DNA from: CAVYXK01 sp963708245 | GTDB lineage: Bacteria; Pseudomonadota; Alphaproteobacteria; Acetobacterales; Acetobacteraceae | Length of the DNA: 64,000 nt | NCBI GenBank assembly: GCA_963708245.1 | Contig: OY970201.1 | Location: 5,270,001 to 5,334,000, forward strand | Direction: 5' to 3' | Shown: positions 17,149 to 25,353 of the stretch, piece by piece | Numbering within the stretch: position 1 is the first letter of the stretch | How the letters are laid out: every line of letters begins with the position of its first letter | The notes under the pieces: model-generated | The model's database searches: none | What the model was told of the DNA's origin: nothing | The model's input: only the letters and a program-made list of their open reading frames with translations | Translations under genes and position numbers: made by a program

Positions 17149-18711
17149 ATGATTGTCGTTCTGCTGAGCGCGCCCGGCAGCGGCACATGGAATCCTCCGA
17201 CGAGCGGTGCCACTGCGTGCCCCACCGGTACCGTCCTGACGATTGAGTGCTGGGGCGGCGGCGGCGGCGGTCTGACAACCGGCGGCATTGGAAGCGGCGG
17301 CGGCGGCGGCGCTTACGCGCGAGGTTCCTATACGGTAACATCTACAGACGTTACAAACGGTCTCTCTTACAATGTTGGGGCCGGAGGCGCTCCTAGCGGT
17401 TCCGGTGGTGGATCGCCCGCGGCAGGCCCTGGGGGCAACACGTGGTGGAAATCATCTTCGACGATACTGGCTATAGGAGGTGCCGCCGGCGTCGGTAGCG
17501 GCACGGCCGCTGGTGGCGCGGCTGGCTCATGCATCGGCGCTACTGCCTATTCCGGCGGCTCGAGCGCGGCGGGTTCCTATCCTGGCGGTAGTGGCGCGGC
17601 GGGTCCCGACGGGAATGGAAACGCATCATCCGGCCACGCCGGAGGTTCTGGCGACGCGGGTGATGGGGGCTCTGGCGGAACGTATCCTGGAGGAAACGGC
17701 GGTAATGCCACCGGCTCCAGCGGCGGTATTGCCGGCGGCGGTGGAGGTGGTGCTGGCAGTACGAGTGTTGCCGCGGGTGCTGGGGGATCGCCCGGTGGTG
17801 GTGGTGGCTGCGGGACAAATGCCAAAGGCGGAGGCGCCGGAGCCTCTGGCCAGATCCGGATCACCTATACCGCATCGAGCGGCGAGGCCGCCACCGTCGC
17901 CGCTACAGCCCGGATGCCGGGCGTTTCTTTCCTGGTGGCAGCAGGCGAGGTCACAAGCATAGCGGCGCGTGTCCGACGCCCGGCTGGCGCGGTTGTCGCA
18001 GCGAAAGGCGAGACTGCAGGTATCGTGGCCGTGGCCTCGCGGCCCAGTTCAGCAGGTACAGCGGAGATCGGCCAGGCAGCGATTATAGCAGTCGCTACTT
18101 CGAGGCCGCGGGGGAGGGCGACCTCGGGAATTGGCGAGACGGCATATTCGGCGGCCGCCGCACCCAGAGCCAGCGCAGGTGTTCGTGCGCTCCGGGGTGA
18201 GGTGGCGAGTATCACGACCGCAGCGGGTCGACCATCCGCCGTCGTCAACGCCAGAACCGGAAGCGCAGTCCGTGGGAGCATGAGCGCGAGCACACTGCTC
18301 CCGCAGGCATCTATCGCCAGCGCAGGAGGTGACACCGTTGATGTCGTCGCTATTGCAAGACCTCCCTCTGTGTCGGGGCGCGTGGGGATGGGAGCGGCAG
18401 CGGCGATCGCCGGCCTTGGTCAGCATTCTTGGGGAGGCGGCATTGCGGTAATCGGCGAGGCCGGCCGGTTCGTCACTTTCACGTCGTGCCCAACTGCTAG
18501 TTTCGTCGCTGCCGCGTACCGGGCCGAGACCATGGCGACCATCACGACGGTTCTGCCGCAACCAAGCGCGACGGCGACACTCATGGCGATTGTTGCACTC
18601 GTGTCGGATCAAGCGCTCGTGGCGCTTCGGAGCACGCGATGGCTCGCTGCGGCAGCGTCCACGCGTAGTCGCCTGGCGCCGGCCGATATCAGGAGCCGCC
18701 GATGCCAGTAA
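17149..18711 (+). CDS. Glycine-rich tail protein with tandem 21-residue repeats
   Basis: A 520-residue protein. Residues about 35-235 form a glycine-rich domain (ECWGGGGGGLTTGG, long GG/GS runs) like phage tip proteins that sit on a beta-core. From residue 245 the sequence becomes a tandem array of roughly eleven degenerate repeats, each about 21 residues with the pattern G-E-x-A-x-I-x-A-x-A-x-R-P followed by eight variable residues. Alternating small hydrophobic residues suggest stacked beta strands. The C-terminal 40 residues are arginine/alanine-rich. The start has no strong ribosome binding site. Function unknown; probably an elongated receptor-contacting shaft. Confidence 0.55.
   Translation: MIVVLLSAPGSGTWNPPTSGATACPTGTVLTIECWGGGGGGLTTGGIGSGGGGGAYARGSYTVTSTDVTNGLSYNVGAGGAPSGSGGGSPAAGPGGNTWWKSSSTILAIGGAAGVGSGTAAGGAAGSCIGATAYSGGSSAAGSYPGGSGAAGPDGNGNASSGHAGGSGDAGDGGSGGTYPGGNGGNATGSSGGIAGGGGGGAGSTSVAAGAGGSPGGGGGCGTNAKGGGAGASGQIRITYTASSGEAATVAATARMPGVSFLVAAGEVTSIAARVRRPAGAVVAAKGETAGIVAVASRPSSAGTAEIGQAAIIAVATSRPRGRATSGIGETAYSAAAAPRASAGVRALRGEVASITTAAGRPSAVVNARTGSAVRGSMSASTLLPQASIASAGGDTVDVVAIARPPSVSGRVGMGAAAAIAGLGQHSWGGGIAVIGEAGRFVTFTSCPTASFVAAAYRAETMATITTVLPQPSATATLMAIVALVSDQALVALRSTRWLAAAASTRSRLAPADIRSRRCQ
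17881..18591 (+). repeat. Degenerate tandem repeat of ~63 bp (21 codons), about 11 units
   Basis: Coding repeat inside the glycine-rich tail gene. The first six units are exactly 21 codons and begin GEAATVAA, GEVTSIAA, GETAGIVA, GQAAIIAV, GETAYSAA, GEVASITT; later units drift to 21-23 codons. The glycine-glutamate start and the R-P near position 12 are the best kept positions. DNA similarity is low, so the array is old. Confidence 0.65.
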
Positions 18712-19019
18712 CCGCCCGGTACACGCCAATTGCGCCGGGAGATACCAATGAGACGCTGGCCTTCGACTTCTCTCCCATTCTGTCGGCGAACGAGGCAGTG
18801 ACGGGCGGGGGATTGACGATCGCAACCAATACGTCCCCACCTGTGGCCTCGACGGCGTTGACGGTAAATTACGTTGCTGTCTACGGCACTGCCCTGGTGG
18901 CGAGCGTGACAGCCATGGGAAATGGCAGCGGCGACCACATCCTGACGTTCACCGCGGCGACAACGCTGCGGCCGAGCCTGTCGCGCACCGCGCTGATCTT
19001 CGTCGGGCCGACGTCATGA
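18702..19019 (+). CDS. Hypothetical phage protein (tail-fibre-associated)
   Basis: A 105-residue protein overlapping the end of the repeat-containing fibre gene by ten bases and the next gene by ATGA. Beta-rich composition (TARYTPIAPGDTNETLAFDFSPIL...) with a conserved-looking NTSPPVASTALTVNYV core and a C-terminal RPSLSRTALIFVGPTS. No catalytic motif. Its position after fibre genes suggests a chaperone or minor structural protein, but this is inference. Confidence 0.5.
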   Translation: MPVTARYTPIAPGDTNETLAFDFSPILSANEAVTGGGLTIATNTSPPVASTALTVNYVAVYGTALVASVTAMGNGSGDHILTFTAATTLRPSLSRTALIFVGPTS

Positions 19020-19312
19020 CCGCCCCTACGCCGAAGGAGACCGCGATGGTGGACGGATTTTCCGCCGATGAAGCCCGCTGGGTGCGCGATAGGCTGAACT
19101 GGCTGGGCGATGCGACGGCACGCAACAGCGAGCGGCAGAGCGCGCACGAAGCAACCTGCGCCGAGCGCTATGGCGCAATCGTTGCTGGACAGAATAGATT
19201 GCAGACGCTGCTTAAATGGACCATCGGCTCGGTAATCCTGCTGATGCTGGTCGATCTCGGGCGGGCCAGCTTGCCTGACGTGTTGCGCGTCCTGCTGGGC
19301 ATGCTGCACTGA
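19016..19312 (+). CDS. XhlA-like membrane protein (lysis-associated candidate)
   Basis: A 98-residue protein with a charged N-terminal helical domain (FSADEARWVRDRLNWLGDATARNSERQS) and one membrane segment near the C-terminus (WTIGSVILLMLVDLG) followed by a short tail. This layout, a coiled helical cytoplasmic part and a single membrane anchor, matches haemolysin XhlA-type phage proteins that assist lysis. It is encoded upstream of the holin-like gene. No direct evidence of activity. Confidence 0.5.
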   Translation: MTAPTPKETAMVDGFSADEARWVRDRLNWLGDATARNSERQSAHEATCAERYGAIVAGQNRLQTLLKWTIGSVILLMLVDLGRASLPDVLRVLLGMLH

Positions 19313-19365
19313 GTTTCGGCCTCCTGGCTCCAATCGTCTCCGTCTTCCTGCCTTAGAGGTTACCG

Positions 19366-20280
19366 ATGCAATCCCTGCAAGTTGTCACCGTGGTCGCCAA
19401 CCCGATCCGGTGGGAGAGCCGGCTGCGCCTGTATCGCAACTTCGAGCAGCGCATGCTCGACAGCGGGGTGCAGTTGACTGTCGTCGAATGCGCCTATGGC
19501 GAACGACCATTCGAGTTGATCGGCAATCCGCACGTGCGGCATGTGCCGGTGCGCGCCAAGTCGCTGGTATGGAACAAGGAGAACCTGCTCAACCTCGGCA
19601 TCGCGCGGTTGCCAGATGACTGGAAGTATGTTGCCTGGATCGATGCGGATGTGGCGTTCCGCAAGCCAGGCTGGGCCGGTGAGGCCGTGCACGCGCTGCA
19701 GCAGTACGACGTGGTGCAGCCGTGGTCGGACTGTTACGACCTGGGGCCAGACGACGATCACCTGACGGTGCATCGGTCATTCTGTCGGCTTGTGCATGAC
19801 GGCAAGCCGATCGTGCCGAGCGGAGCTGCCGGTTACCAATTCGCCCATCCAGGTTACGCCTGGGCGGCGACGCGGCGGGCGCTTACCTTGCTGGGCGGGC
19901 TGGTCGATACCGCAGCGCTGGGGGCTGGTGATCACCACATGGCGTTGGCGCTGATCGGGCGCGTGCGAGAGAGCGTGCCGGGCGGGATCTCGGCGGCATA
20001 TCTGCGCCCGCTGCTGCAATGGCAGGACCGCGCTACACACCACATCGGGCAGAACATTGGCTATGTGCCGGGCACCATCGAGCATGCCTGGCACGGGTCC
20101 AAGGACAAGCGCGCCTACGTCGATCGATGGGCGATCCTGACCCGCCATGGCTTCGATCCCGACACTGACCTAGTTCGTAACACGTGGGGCGTGTTTGAGC
20201 TCGCCGGCAACAAACCCGAGCTGCGACGGGACATCGACCGATATTTCCGGTCCCGCGACGAAGACTCCAACACCATCTGA
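19366..20280 (+). CDS. Phage-encoded glycosyltransferase-like protein (GT-A fold)
   Basis: A 304-residue protein with a Rossmann-like start (SLQVVTVVANPIRW), a KENLLNLGIARLP segment and a D-A-D metal-binding triad at residues 93-95 (AWIDADVAF), all typical of GT-A glycosyltransferases. A later GAGDHHMALALIG block resembles the catalytic-loop region. No membrane segment. In phages such enzymes modify the phage DNA, the virion or the host surface glycan to block superinfection; here it is placed between tail and lysis genes as an accessory (moron-like) gene. The substrate cannot be read from sequence. Confidence 0.65.
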   Translation: MQSLQVVTVVANPIRWESRLRLYRNFEQRMLDSGVQLTVVECAYGERPFELIGNPHVRHVPVRAKSLVWNKENLLNLGIARLPDDWKYVAWIDADVAFRKPGWAGEAVHALQQYDVVQPWSDCYDLGPDDDHLTVHRSFCRLVHDGKPIVPSGAAGYQFAHPGYAWAATRRALTLLGGLVDTAALGAGDHHMALALIGRVRESVPGGISAAYLRPLLQWQDRATHHIGQNIGYVPGTIEHAWHGSKDKRAYVDRWAILTRHGFDPDTDLVRNTWGVFELAGNKPELRRDIDRYFRSRDEDSNTI

Positions 20281-20291
20281 AAAGGACGATC

Positions 20292-20513
20292 ATGAACACC
20301 AATCAGCGCGGCGCGGTGGCAACCGGCGCCGCCTCCTCTGGCGTGGCCGGAGCAGCTGTTGTTATCCTAACCTGGGTTCTCGGCCTACTGCATGTCGAGG
20401 TACCTGCCGAGGTTGCTGCGGCACTGCTCGTGGTGCTTGCACCATTGTTGCATTTATCCTTGGTACGGCTCGGCATCGAGCCTGTGACTACCGGTGCGGA
20501 GGAGCCGAAGTGA
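20292..20513 (+). CDS. Holin-like small membrane protein
   Basis: A 73-residue protein with two predicted membrane segments (AGAAVVILTWVLGLLHV and EVAAALLVVLAPLLHLSL) separated by a short loop and a charged C-terminus. A strong AAAGGACG site precedes the ATG. Size, topology and location after tail genes are typical of class II holins, which permeabilise the inner membrane at lysis. It overlaps the following lipoprotein gene by GTGA. The holin role is inferred. Confidence 0.6.
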   Translation: MNTNQRGAVATGAASSGVAGAAVVILTWVLGLLHVEVPAEVAAALLVVLAPLLHLSLVRLGIEPVTTGAEEPK

Positions 20514-20968
20514 ACCGCCGGGATGTTCTAACCGGCACTGGCGTGTTGCTCGTCGTGACACTCAATGGGTGCGCCGGGTCGTCGGATGTCCCAGCGAGCG
20601 TGGCGACCGATGCAGCCCTGATCGCCAGCGGCCTCGCCGGCGCGTTCAAGGACGTATCCGGCGTTCCAAGCGCTGTCACCACTGCCCTGACCGGCTTGGC
20701 CGCGGCCGCGCAGGCTCTGGCCGGCGCCGATACGGTTGCGTCGGCGCAACCGCTGGTGAAGCGGATCGAGGCTGATCTGAACGGCGTCGTTTCTGCAGTA
20801 GCTGGCCTGCCGGTGCCGCAGACCGCCAGCAACGCGATCCGGGCCGCGCAAGTCCTGCTCGGGGTGCTCGAGGCGGGGGTCAACCTGGTGGTGACGGCGA
20901 GCGCCGCGCGCAACCAGATGACGCCAGAGCAGGCCCGGTTGCTCCTGGCCTGGATGGCGGCGCGGTGA
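20510..20968 (+). CDS. Predicted phage lipoprotein
   Basis: A 152-residue protein from a GTG overlapping the holin-like stop. The N-terminus has a signal sequence with adjacent arginines (NRRDVLTGTGVLLVVTLNGC), a lipobox at LNGC and lipidation likely at that cysteine. The mature part is a long alanine/valine-rich helix (TDAALIASGLAGAF...). Phage outer-membrane lipoproteins next to holins are often spanin subunits or superinfection exclusion proteins. No motif distinguishes the two here. Confidence 0.55.
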   Translation: MNRRDVLTGTGVLLVVTLNGCAGSSDVPASVATDAALIASGLAGAFKDVSGVPSAVTTALTGLAAAAQALAGADTVASAQPLVKRIEADLNGVVSAVAGLPVPQTASNAIRAAQVLLGVLEAGVNLVVTASAARNQMTPEQARLLLAWMAAR

Positions 20969-21081
20969 CCGCCGTGCCGGCCTGCCAGCGTGGCGAAGAC
21001 GGGACCTGCACCGACCTAGCAGCGCGTCAGCGCGGACGCTCCCGGTGTCTGCGATAGCTGTGATGTCTGCGAGGCATGCCA

Positions 21082-21225
21082 ATGAAGGGGAAGCTGGAGG
21101 AACCGAGCTACGGCCAGCAACGCGCCCTGGAAGCCGTGGCGCGTGCCGCGGCTGAACTGAACCGCGTAAGCGCGTTGGCCACGGCTGCGGGCTGCACCGA
21201 CGAACAGATCGCGCCTCTCCGCTGA
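21082..21225 (+). CDS. Small hypothetical phage protein (47 residues)
   Basis: A short helical protein (KGKLEEPSYGQQRALEAVAR, then AAELNRVSALATAAGCTDEQ) with its ATG after a weak GAGGC site. No recognised domain. It fills the gap between the lipoprotein and the secreted protein genes. Support is limited to start, length and protein-like composition. Confidence 0.35.
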   Translation: MKGKLEEPSYGQQRALEAVARAAAELNRVSALATAAGCTDEQIAPLR

Positions 21226-21286
21226 GCACGTTGACCGAAAATGACGATCCCGTTCTGACCTTTTTGACGAAACAAAGGAGAAAACT

Positions 21287-21622
21287 ATGCGCCGCCTAAC
21301 TCTTGCTCTTCTCGCCGCGCTCTCCGTCGCTTCGAGCGCACAAGCCGCCACTTTGGCGCTGCCGAGCGTCACGGTGGTATCGCCTAACTCGACTTCGATC
21401 ACTTGCACGCCGGTGTCGTCATCCTACACATCGCCCCTCGCAGCGGGCACGGTGGTGTTCAACTGCATCGTAGCACCGAGCAACTGGCAGGGCGCGGTTT
21501 CGCTGTCAGGAACTCAGTTCGTGGTCGTTGGCCTGTCGGGCGACACATTCAACTTGGCTGTGGGTTCGACCGCGCTGACCGTGGGCTCTTATGCCCCTGG
21601 CACGCTGACCACGACGCCATGA
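21287..21622 (+). CDS. Small secreted protein with shared export/N-terminal motif
   Basis: A 111-residue protein preceded by AAAGGAGAAAA. It has a clear signal peptide (RRLTLALLAALSVASSAQAA) and a short beta-rich mature part. The mature N-terminus TLALPSVTVVSP closely matches TLTLPNVTVNPP of the next protein, suggesting a common sorting or assembly motif. It overlaps that gene by ATGA, so both are co-translated. The function is unknown; two cysteines may form a disulfide after export. Confidence 0.55.
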   Translation: MRRLTLALLAALSVASSAQAATLALPSVTVVSPNSTSITCTPVSSSYTSPLAAGTVVFNCIVAPSNWQGAVSLSGTQFVVVGLSGDTFNLAVGSTALTVGSYAPGTLTTTP

Positions 21623-23208
21623 TGTCGATGCGCTGGGCTTTTCTGGCCCTCGGGCTGCTATGGTCCGCCGCGACCTCAGCAGCGACCCTCACGCTGCCCA
21701 ACGTCACGGTCAACCCTCCTGTCCAGGACCCTGGCCCGAGTGCCGCTTTATTCGCCGCGCCCTACTACCAGTGCCGGACCAACTATTATGTCTCAACCTC
21801 TGGCAGCGACAGCAACGCCGGGACGTCGGCGGCGCCCTGGGCGACATTGCAGCACGCGAATAACAGCGGTAAGCTTGGTGCAGGCGCGTGCGTGAATGTT
21901 GCACCCGGCACCTATGCTGGCGTGGCGCTGACCACTGGGGGCAATCTCGCGTCCTCGACCGGCTATATGGTCTGGCGCTGCACGACGATGGATGCGTGCA
22001 CGGTCAACGGCACAGCGGGGGTGAACGGCAACGCGGCTTTCTTCGCCGATGGCACGGGTGCGGCCAACTATACCATCCTCGACGGCTTCACCATGCAGGG
22101 CAACGGCTCTGTCTATGGCGTCGGCGTCGAGACCTATGCAGGTTCGCCCGGTAGCGCGGGGACGTTCAGCAGTCATCACGTCTGGGTGCTGAACAGCGTC
22201 ATCACTGGCTTTGGGCAGGGCGGTATCGGCTTCGCCGATGGCGATTACACCTATGCGCTGCACAACAAGATCTTCGGCAATGCGTATGGCGCGAGCTGCG
22301 ACAACGGCGCCCAAGGATCGGGGCTGGCCGACAATGTGCCGCTGGACATCACCGCCGGGTATCCGAGCTATACGGCGACCGCCGACGACAAGACGAACCC
22401 TAATCCGCTGATCGGCTCCTTCGTCATCGGCTCGACGTGGTTCCACAAGGCCTACGAATGGAACGTGGTGTATAACAACTATATCACGCCTTGCACCGGC
22501 AGCACCACCGCTGACAGCGACGGGAACAACATCATCCTGGATACCTTCGGGACCGGCAACGGAAATTCGGTCGCGTACCCGGATCAGACTCTCATCGCCT
22601 TCAACGTGACCTATAACGCGGGTGGCGGCGGCATCCACATTTTCTATTCCGAGCATGCGACCGTAGCTAACAACACTTGCTATAACAACTATCTCGATCC
22701 CGACAATCAGGGCGCGGCACGTTCGTGCATCGACACGAACGATAGCTACGGGAACACCATCATCAATAATATCGCCGTGGCGATCCCTGCGGCGCCGGGT
22801 TCTGGCGGTTGTGCCTTTGGGGCGACGCCCTATGCCCAGTTCAACAACGCTATGGGGGCTGACGGCTTGAGCGGAGCACAAGCCGACGTATTTACCAACA
22901 ATATAACTCAGCTTCAAGGGGGTAACGACAGTTGTTGGGGATCATTTGGCGAGGACGTGCCGACTGGCGAGAACATCGCGTTCAATAACGACAGCTATTC
23001 ATGCACGGCAAACAAGTGCGCCACCAATCCGCTTTGGGTTAGCGTCGGCAGCACGACGGCAGGGACCGAATCCACGCGACCGAATGGGGCGAATTTCGCA
23101 TTACAGGCCAGCAGCCCCGCGATCGGCTACGGCCTGACGGAAACATACCTGCCGCCGCAATCGGTCGATGCAGGCGCGTGTTACCACACGCTGGAGACGT
23201 GTCCATGA
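21619..23208 (+). CDS. Secreted right-handed parallel beta-helix protein
   Basis: A protein of about 529 residues from ATG 21619, with a signal peptide (RWAFLALGLLWSAATSAA). The mature part starts NYYVSTSGSDSNAGTSAAPWATLQ, the DUF1565-type opening of pectate-lyase-like beta-helix proteins, followed by many short strand repeats with asparagine ladders (NNTCYNNY, TIINNIAV). Such folds bind or cleave polysaccharides. Many cysteines fit a periplasmic or extracellular location. Phage-encoded and overlapping both neighbours by ATGA, it may act on the host envelope or be cargo; no catalytic residues can be assigned. Confidence 0.6.
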   Translation: MMSMRWAFLALGLLWSAATSAATLTLPNVTVNPPVQDPGPSAALFAAPYYQCRTNYYVSTSGSDSNAGTSAAPWATLQHANNSGKLGAGACVNVAPGTYAGVALTTGGNLASSTGYMVWRCTTMDACTVNGTAGVNGNAAFFADGTGAANYTILDGFTMQGNGSVYGVGVETYAGSPGSAGTFSSHHVWVLNSVITGFGQGGIGFADGDYTYALHNKIFGNAYGASCDNGAQGSGLADNVPLDITAGYPSYTATADDKTNPNPLIGSFVIGSTWFHKAYEWNVVYNNYITPCTGSTTADSDGNNIILDTFGTGNGNSVAYPDQTLIAFNVTYNAGGGGIHIFYSEHATVANNTCYNNYLDPDNQGAARSCIDTNDSYGNTIINNIAVAIPAAPGSGGCAFGATPYAQFNNAMGADGLSGAQADVFTNNITQLQGGNDSCWGSFGEDVPTGENIAFNNDSYSCTANKCATNPLWVSVGSTTAGTESTRPNGANFALQASSPAIGYGLTETYLPPQSVDAGACYHTLETCP

Positions 23209-23951
23209 CCCGGCGGCTCGGGCGCCTGCCGCACGATCCCTGGCTGCTGGCGCGGTTGCCCAAGGCCGCGCCGCATCTGGATGCCGTGGCAGCCAGTCAG
23301 CTAGTCCAGGCAGTGGATTGGTCGCGCGGCGTGGCCCCGGAAAGTTGGGGCATGTGCGGCAACGATGTGCTGGGCGACTGCACTTGCGCGGCGGTCGCCC
23401 ACGCGATCGCGCTCTGGGAGAGCTACTGCCCGCCGGTTTCGTTCATGACGGATCCGGAGGTAGTGGCGCTCTACAGCGCCGTGTCCGGCTATGTCCCGGG
23501 CAACGAGGCGACCGATGCCGGTGCGCGGTGCGCCGACGTGCTGGAACGGTGGCGCGCCGAGGGCGTCGAGTGCGCAGGGGCGCTGGATCGTCTCAGCGCC
23601 TACGCAACGATAGAGCCCAAGCGCCACGATCACGTGCTTGCGGCGATCTGGGCGATGGGCTGTGTCTATGCCGGCGTTCTACTGCACGAGGCCCAGGAGA
23701 GCGAAGCCCTGTGGTCCGATCTGACGACCCCGGTCCTTGGTGGCCACTGCGTACTGCTGGTCGCAGCCGATGATGATGGTCTGACCTGCGTCACCTGGGG
23801 CGAGTTGCGCCGCATGAGCTGGGCTTGGTGGGATGCCTGCTCCGAGGAGGCATATGCCCTGCTGTCGCCGCGCTGGCTGGCGGCAGGACGCGGACCGCAG
23901 GGGTTCCCAGTGGCAGCGCTGCAGGCGGAGATGCGGGCGCTGGCTGCCTGA
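23205..23951 (+). CDS. Papain-like (C1-like) cysteine peptidase-type phage protein
   Basis: A 248-residue protein from an ATG overlapping the beta-helix gene stop. It contains NDVLGDCTCAAVAHAIALWE, where Cys59 (or Cys61) is the likely nucleophile followed by a helix as in papain-like enzymes, and VLGGHCVLLVA with His181, then VTWGEL where the third catalytic residue usually lies. No signal peptide. Members of this type are found in alphaproteobacterial prophages near the lysis region. Whether it cuts peptidoglycan, processes the secreted neighbours or is a host-acting effector is not known. Confidence 0.55.
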   Translation: MTRRLGRLPHDPWLLARLPKAAPHLDAVAASQLVQAVDWSRGVAPESWGMCGNDVLGDCTCAAVAHAIALWESYCPPVSFMTDPEVVALYSAVSGYVPGNEATDAGARCADVLERWRAEGVECAGALDRLSAYATIEPKRHDHVLAAIWAMGCVYAGVLLHEAQESEALWSDLTTPVLGGHCVLLVAADDDGLTCVTWGELRRMSWAWWDACSEEAYALLSPRWLAAGRGPQGFPVAALQAEMRALAA

Positions 23952-24058
23952 TGGCGCTTGACGTGGCCGATGCCACGCGAGTCGAGGCGCGAGTAGGGGG
24001 CCGTCGCGCTGGCAACGCAATCTGGTCCCCGATGTCAAGTCAGACAAGAGGTGACCAC

Positions 24059-24127
24059 ATGAAGACCATTCGGAAGATCGGTGATGGCATGCGAAAGATC
24101 GGTGACGGCATGCGCCGCATCGGCTGA
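24059..24127 (+). CDS. 22-residue heptad-repeat microprotein
   Basis: The peptide is MKTI followed by two copies of RKIGDGM and a final RRIG. The two 21-base units differ only at synonymous third positions (CGG/CGA, GAT/GAC), which argues for selection on the peptide. An AAGAGGTGACC site lies just upstream, and an in-frame ATG at 23951 that overlaps the peptidase stop (TGATG) would give a 58-residue form. The strongly basic, amphipathic heptads (Ile and Met one face) suggest a membrane- or nucleic-acid-binding peptide. A strong terminator follows within 25 bases. Unrecognised. Confidence 0.5.
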   Translation: MKTIRKIGDGMRKIGDGMRRIG

Positions 24128-24150
24128 CCTTAGCAAGGCATCTGCTTGAG

Positions 24151-24195
24151 AGACCCGCGCTCGGGCATTGGCCGGCGCGGGTCTTTTTTGTTTTC
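24151..24195 (+). terminator. Strong Rho-independent terminator
   Basis: Inverted repeat GACCCGCGC ... GCGCGGGTC (24152-24160 with 24175-24183) followed by TTTTTTGTTTT. It closes the long late transcription unit of the prophage after the heptad microprotein. Confidence 0.85.
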
Positions 24196-24205
24196 GGAGC
24201 AGTGG

Positions 24206-24970
24206 ATGTTCAATTCGCCCAACACTCGGTTCATTTGCCTGGTTGATCTGCCGATGACACCGCGGCCCGCACTGCGAGACGCAGCGGGAACGCTGCCAAT
24301 GCGTGCCGTCCGATACTGCGAAGCAGTAACGGCCGCTTGCGGGTTCGGTTGGTGGCTCTATCCGCCGATCGATACGCTTCTCCTGTGGGATGGGCGGTCG
24401 GTGTCCTACTCGTTCGACGGAAGCACTTGGGAGCCAATTGATGACATCGCGCCATTCCCGGGACTGAGCGAGCGCCTGGCTGGACACGCGCCGCCCGAAA
24501 TCGGGGCGTTGGCACCGACGCTATTCCAATGCCCGCCGGAGGGCGGCGGCAATATCCAGGTGAACCTGGGCGTGATCGCCCGGACTACGCCCGGCTGGTC
24601 GCTGTTGCTGCGCCGGCCGGCGAACCTGCACATCCATCCGGGCTTCGATCATTTCGAGGGTATCATAGAAACCGATCGGTGGTGCGCGCCGCTCTTTATA
24701 AACCTCCGGCTCACACGCACGCATACCCCGGTCCGACTGAATGCAATGTTCCCGCTCGTACAGGCGCAGCCAATTCCGCAGGCCGTCTATGCGCCCGAGG
24801 TAACAAAAGCTATGCGGGTCGAAGAAATCGGCGATATGACGCTGGCGGATTGGACTGCCTGGTATCGGACATTCGTCGAACCCGACAGCCGACCGGAGCG
24901 GGCTGCTGGCGAGTATGCTGTGGCGAGTTGCAAGAGACGGCCCGATCGGTGCCCGATGGGAACGATATGA
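24206..24970 (+). CDS. DUF6065-like protein of unknown function
   Basis: A 254-residue protein starting after a GGAG site just beyond the terminator, so it is separately transcribed. The sequence has the features of the DUF6065-type family: an N-terminal FICLVDLPMTPRPA, a GWWLYPP strand, a central region with IARTTPGWSLLLRRPANLH, then EGIIETDRWCAPLFINLRL and a proline-rich FPLVQAQPIPQ stretch. The family is widespread but uncharacterised and sometimes near polysaccharide genes. Here it borders the prophage and may be a lysogenic-conversion gene. Family assignment from memory of the motif pattern. Confidence 0.5.
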   Translation: MFNSPNTRFICLVDLPMTPRPALRDAAGTLPMRAVRYCEAVTAACGFGWWLYPPIDTLLLWDGRSVSYSFDGSTWEPIDDIAPFPGLSERLAGHAPPEIGALAPTLFQCPPEGGGNIQVNLGVIARTTPGWSLLLRRPANLHIHPGFDHFEGIIETDRWCAPLFINLRLTRTHTPVRLNAMFPLVQAQPIPQAVYAPEVTKAMRVEEIGDMTLADWTAWYRTFVEPDSRPERAAGEYAVASCKRRPDRCPMGTI

Positions 24971-25187
24971 TAATATCGCGTCACGCTCCCTGAGTTACCA
25001 ACGAACGTTCGACCCTCGGGGTCGATTCCGATACCAATCATGCAGTAGCAGGCTCGATGAAGAGATCGGCGGCAGTGTCTGTACCATAGCTTCGTCGGGC
25101 GATCGATCCGTGCTGCGCGCCCCGAGCAGCAGTCCGGCGATCGCCTCCGACGGCAGCCTTGACCGACGGTGTCGGTTCAGCCGTAGG

Positions 25188-25210
25188 TTAACCCGACTTT
25201 CGCAACTCGC
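25188..25210 (+). repeat. IS left terminal inverted repeat
   Basis: Begins TTAACCCGACTTTCGCAACT; pairs with the right end with two mismatches over 23 bases. Confidence 0.85.
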
Positions 25211-25353
25211 CGCCGGTTTCGCAAATTTTGCCTGCCGGCTGGCCGGCAAGCCCCTGAAAACCCCGCCATAAATTTGGCCGAAGTCGCGACAACCGCGCGC
25301 GGTGCCGACCAAGTGGCTTGCGAAACGGCCGGCGCATCCGGAATCGTCGCGGC

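Noticed and set aside
17280..17860. GGC/GGT-rich stretch as a non-coding tandem repeat or CRISPR-like array
   Set aside because: It is in frame throughout and encodes a glycine-rich tail domain; no regular unit or spacers.
21793..22917. A 374-codon minus strand frame opposite the beta-helix gene
   Set aside because: It is an antisense shadow with Arg/Val/Ile-rich composition and lies inside a gene with a signal peptide and family signature.
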